Source: Cellulomonas sp. ACRRI (GTDB taxonomy: Bacteria > Actinomycetota > Actinomycetes > Actinomycetales > Cellulomonadaceae). Taken from it: 64,000 bases of DNA. A program made the translations under genes and the position numbers. The notes under the pieces are model-generated. The model ran no database searches. It was given only the letters and a program-made list of their open reading frames with translations, and was not told where the DNA came from. The DNA lies in NCBI RefSeq assembly GCF_022346185.1, contig NZ_JAKRMS010000003.1, forward strand, positions 34,712 through 98,711. Reading direction: 5' to 3'. Below are positions 62,296 through 64,000 of the stretch, one piece after another; position 1 is the stretch's first letter, and every line of letters begins with the position of its first letter.

Positions 62296-63585
62296 TCAGC
62301 CGGCGCTCTTGATCGTCACGACGGCGTCGACGCCGAACTGGTTGATGATCCCTCGCACCAGGTCGTGAGCCACCTCGAGGTCGGTCAAGAGGTCGTCGCG
62401 CGCACCGAGCATGCTGTCGACCGGCTCGACACGGGTCACCGGGTCCGACACCGCTCGGGCCGTGGAGACGCCGCCGCGCCTGCTGGCGGGAGCGAGCCAG
62501 AACGGTCCGTCATGCGAGTTGTGCACGGTTGCGCGCATGCTGATCGGCCCCGAGGTGCGCAGCGCTGCGGTCCACGATCGGGCGAGCGCGACGGCCGATC
62601 CCACGGTGTGTTCGACCTGCTCGTGGCTGAGGTACGGCCGCTGGTCCACGCCGACCCCGGGTTCACCCGAGCCGAAGGCCAGGACCGTCGAGCCGTCGTG
62701 ATGCATCTCGCACAGGGTCCAGCTGGCGAGGCCGTCGTTCGGCTCGTTGTGGCCACGGACGACGAAGGACCAGCGCCTCAGGCCCACGCCGGGGTTGTGG
62801 TCAACCTGCGAAGCGAATCCGGAGCCCAAGGCATCTCGGCCTACGAAGATCGCGCGCTCGCGCGCTTCCACGTCCTCGACCACGGTCTGGACGACTGCGC
62901 GGTCGGGCGGCCGAAAGCCGAGGGGCGGGCCGCTGAGCGGTCGCGCGGCCACGATGGTCCAGCGCCCGCCGTACGGGCCTCGGAACGCGAGTCGACGGCT
63001 CGCGCCTTCCACCAGCCGGTCGAGCGCGGAAGCCGCGTCGTCCTGCCGGCGGAACCGGTCGCGGTAAGCACGCTCGATCTCCCGCTCCCGCAGGTTCGCG
63101 ATATGCGGGCCGTCGCGCCAGGGCGCGGCCGGCGGCTGGCCGTCCTTCTCGTAGAAGTGCGGGGCATCGGGGCTCGGCGGTACCCAGACCGCCAGGACGC
63201 CGCGGCCTGGCTCACCCGGGTTCTCGAGCTGCTCGATCTCGACGCCGGCGATGATCGGCCGGACGCGACCCCAGGCGACTGATCGGACCTGCTGCTCGGC
63301 GTGCTCGTCGAGTGCGACGTCGGTGTGCACGGGGATCTTGGAGCCGTCGTCGCGGGTCTCCTCCCCGACGCCGAACACGATCAGCCCGCCACCGGAGTTG
63401 GCCATCGCGGCCAGATCCTTGCCGAGCTCGACCCGCTCGCCCTCGCTGGAGGGCCGGTGGCCCTTCCACTCCAGCTGCGCGTCCTCGTCGAGCTGCTGGT
63501 CGACCGCGGCGCGAATGTCGTCGTAGGTCAAGGGACGGGCCTCGATGCCGAGGCGCTCGTGCAAACGGGTCCAGGTGATCGCCAC
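62296..63585 (-). CDS. AlbA_2/Schlafen-type ATP-binding protein
   Basis: The 429-residue protein starts with a Schlafen AlbA_2 domain: DAQLEWKGHRPSSEGERVEL, KDLAAMANSGGGLIVFGVGE. RDGPHIANLREREIERAYRD follows, then a C-terminal beta-rich region (RWSFVVRGHNEPNDGLASWT). Such proteins are often plasmid- or defence-associated DNA/RNA-binding factors. GTG 63585 with GGATGGGGG upstream is the start; the frame extends further back into the long repeat. No partner gene was seen. Confidence 0.8.
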   Translation of the reverse strand: MAITWTRLHERLGIEARPLTYDDIRAAVDQQLDEDAQLEWKGHRPSSEGERVELGKDLAAMANSGGGLIVFGVGEETRDDGSKIPVHTDVALDEHAEQQVRSVAWGRVRPIIAGVEIEQLENPGEPGRGVLAVWVPPSPDAPHFYEKDGQPPAAPWRDGPHIANLREREIERAYRDRFRRQDDAASALDRLVEGASRRLAFRGPYGGRWTIVAARPLSGPPLGFRPPDRAVVQTVVEDVEARERAIFVGRDALGSGFASQVDHNPGVGLRRWSFVVRGHNEPNDGLASWTLCEMHHDGSTVLAFGSGEPGVGVDQRPYLSHEQVEHTVGSAVALARSWTAALRTSGPISMRATVHNSHDGPFWLAPASRRGGVSTARAVSDPVTRVEPVDSMLGARDDLLTDLEVAHDLVRGIINQFGVDAVVTIKSAG

Positions 63586-63614
63586 GCCCCCATCCTGGCT
63601 CTGACAGCCGACGC

Positions 63615-63935
63615 GTGAGGGTCGTTCGGTGAGGCGAGCGGATGAGGCGCCGGCCCAGTGGGGGCAATACGGAAGCCGGGTGCCTCGGCCCGCGCGCGCT
63701 GCCAAGCACACCGTCAGCGGCGACAGGAACCACAGGCGGCCGAACGCGAGCCTGTCCAACTTGGCACACGGATCCACCTACCTAGCCGCTCGGGAACGGG
63801 CTGCGGCGACACCGCGGCGATCCCTGACCACCCAGCCGGCCACCACCTAGGCCTGCGGTGCTGACACTCAGCGCTGTGGTGGGGGCCACACTTCGTTCAT
63901 GTCGGGCAGGGCAGGCCCGGTCGTCAGGAGGTGGG
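63615..63935. repeat. Long direct repeat, copy 2
   Basis: This is the second copy of the 59500-59830 segment (roughly 80 percent identical by eye), lying upstream of the AlbA_2 gene on the minus strand and continuing near the right edge of the window. No gene is convincing from 63586 to 64000. Confidence 0.85.
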
Positions 63936-64000
63936 AGTGATGTCGCCGCACGCGGATGGTGCGACGAGTGCGCCGCTGCGCGGCGGGCGACGTACCGCAC

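Noticed and set aside
63782..64000. A partial minus-strand frame at the right edge
   Set aside because: It lies within the long repeat and has Arg/Ser/Pro-rich shadow composition; the equivalent frame in copy 1 is not conserved.

Overview
The window is very GC-rich DNA with actinobacterial features: almost exclusive G/C third positions, many GTG starts, leaderless mRNAs, an Lsr2-like protein, a TCGAAC-N4-GTTCGA SOS box, actinobacterial c-di-AMP riboswitches and an LAxTG-type sorting signal. Both ends carry plasmid-type backbone genes (an ArdC-like fragment and a ParB-like protein on the left; ParA with a small partner, iteron-like centromere repeats and a large primase-like replication protein on the right). 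The simplest reading is a large plasmid, or an integrated plasmid-like element, of a Micrococcales-type actinobacterium carrying a metal-resistance island. The genus cannot be fixed from the sequence alone.

Layout. 1-5.7 kb: backbone (ArdC-like, ParB-like, a DUF2188 protein) and two small secreted paralogues. 6-37 kb: a copper and envelope island. It holds two CopRS-like two-component systems (14.2-16.0 and 30.6-32.5 kb), a CopB-type ATPase, CopC, CtaG, CueP, DUF305 and DUF2933 proteins, two CmtR-like repressors with a CDF exporter and a P1B ATPase, several thiol-redox proteins (DsbA, VKOR, two CcdA-like, two TlpA-like, a glutaredoxin-like protein, CcsB), five peptidoglycan hydrolases (two NlpC/P60, two M23, one M15), an apolipoprotein N-acyltransferase and an orphan FliL-like protein. 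37.3-42.6 kb: an arsenic module (trxB, acr3, an arsR-arsC fusion, arsC, arsM, arsR) bounded by similar strong hairpins at its two ends. 42.6-51.1 kb: accessory DNA with recombinase remnants, a DNA ligase, toxin-antitoxin candidates, a wall-anchored S1 protease, a frameshifted tandem Lsr2 gene, a RES toxin-antitoxin pair and an SOS-controlled gene pair. 51.3-64 kb: plasmid backbone, a possible antisense RNA at the rep leader, a duplicated ~320-bp segment, a lipoprotein and an AlbA/Schlafen-type protein.

How it works together. Eleven copies of a 20-bp tandem motif (TGAAG-type 9-mer, 2 bp, TGAAG-type 9-mer) lie in front of operons between 6.1 and 33.9 kb. In seven of them the first base of a plausible -10 hexamer is exactly 35 bp beyond the box edge. 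From memory, the motif matches the CopR box of Corynebacterium glutamicum (tandem TGAAGATTT with a 2-bp gap). The inferred circuit is that the two CopRS systems sense extracytoplasmic copper and switch on copper export and sequestration together with disulfide chemistry, cytochrome/oxidase assembly, lipoprotein maturation and cell-wall remodelling. One NlpC/P60 operon also carries a c-di-AMP riboswitch behind its CopR box, which would join copper and wall-stress signals. This envelope-wide copper regulon is the most interesting system in the window.

Limits: all functions are inferred by eye from motifs and context. No alignment, folding or database search was run.
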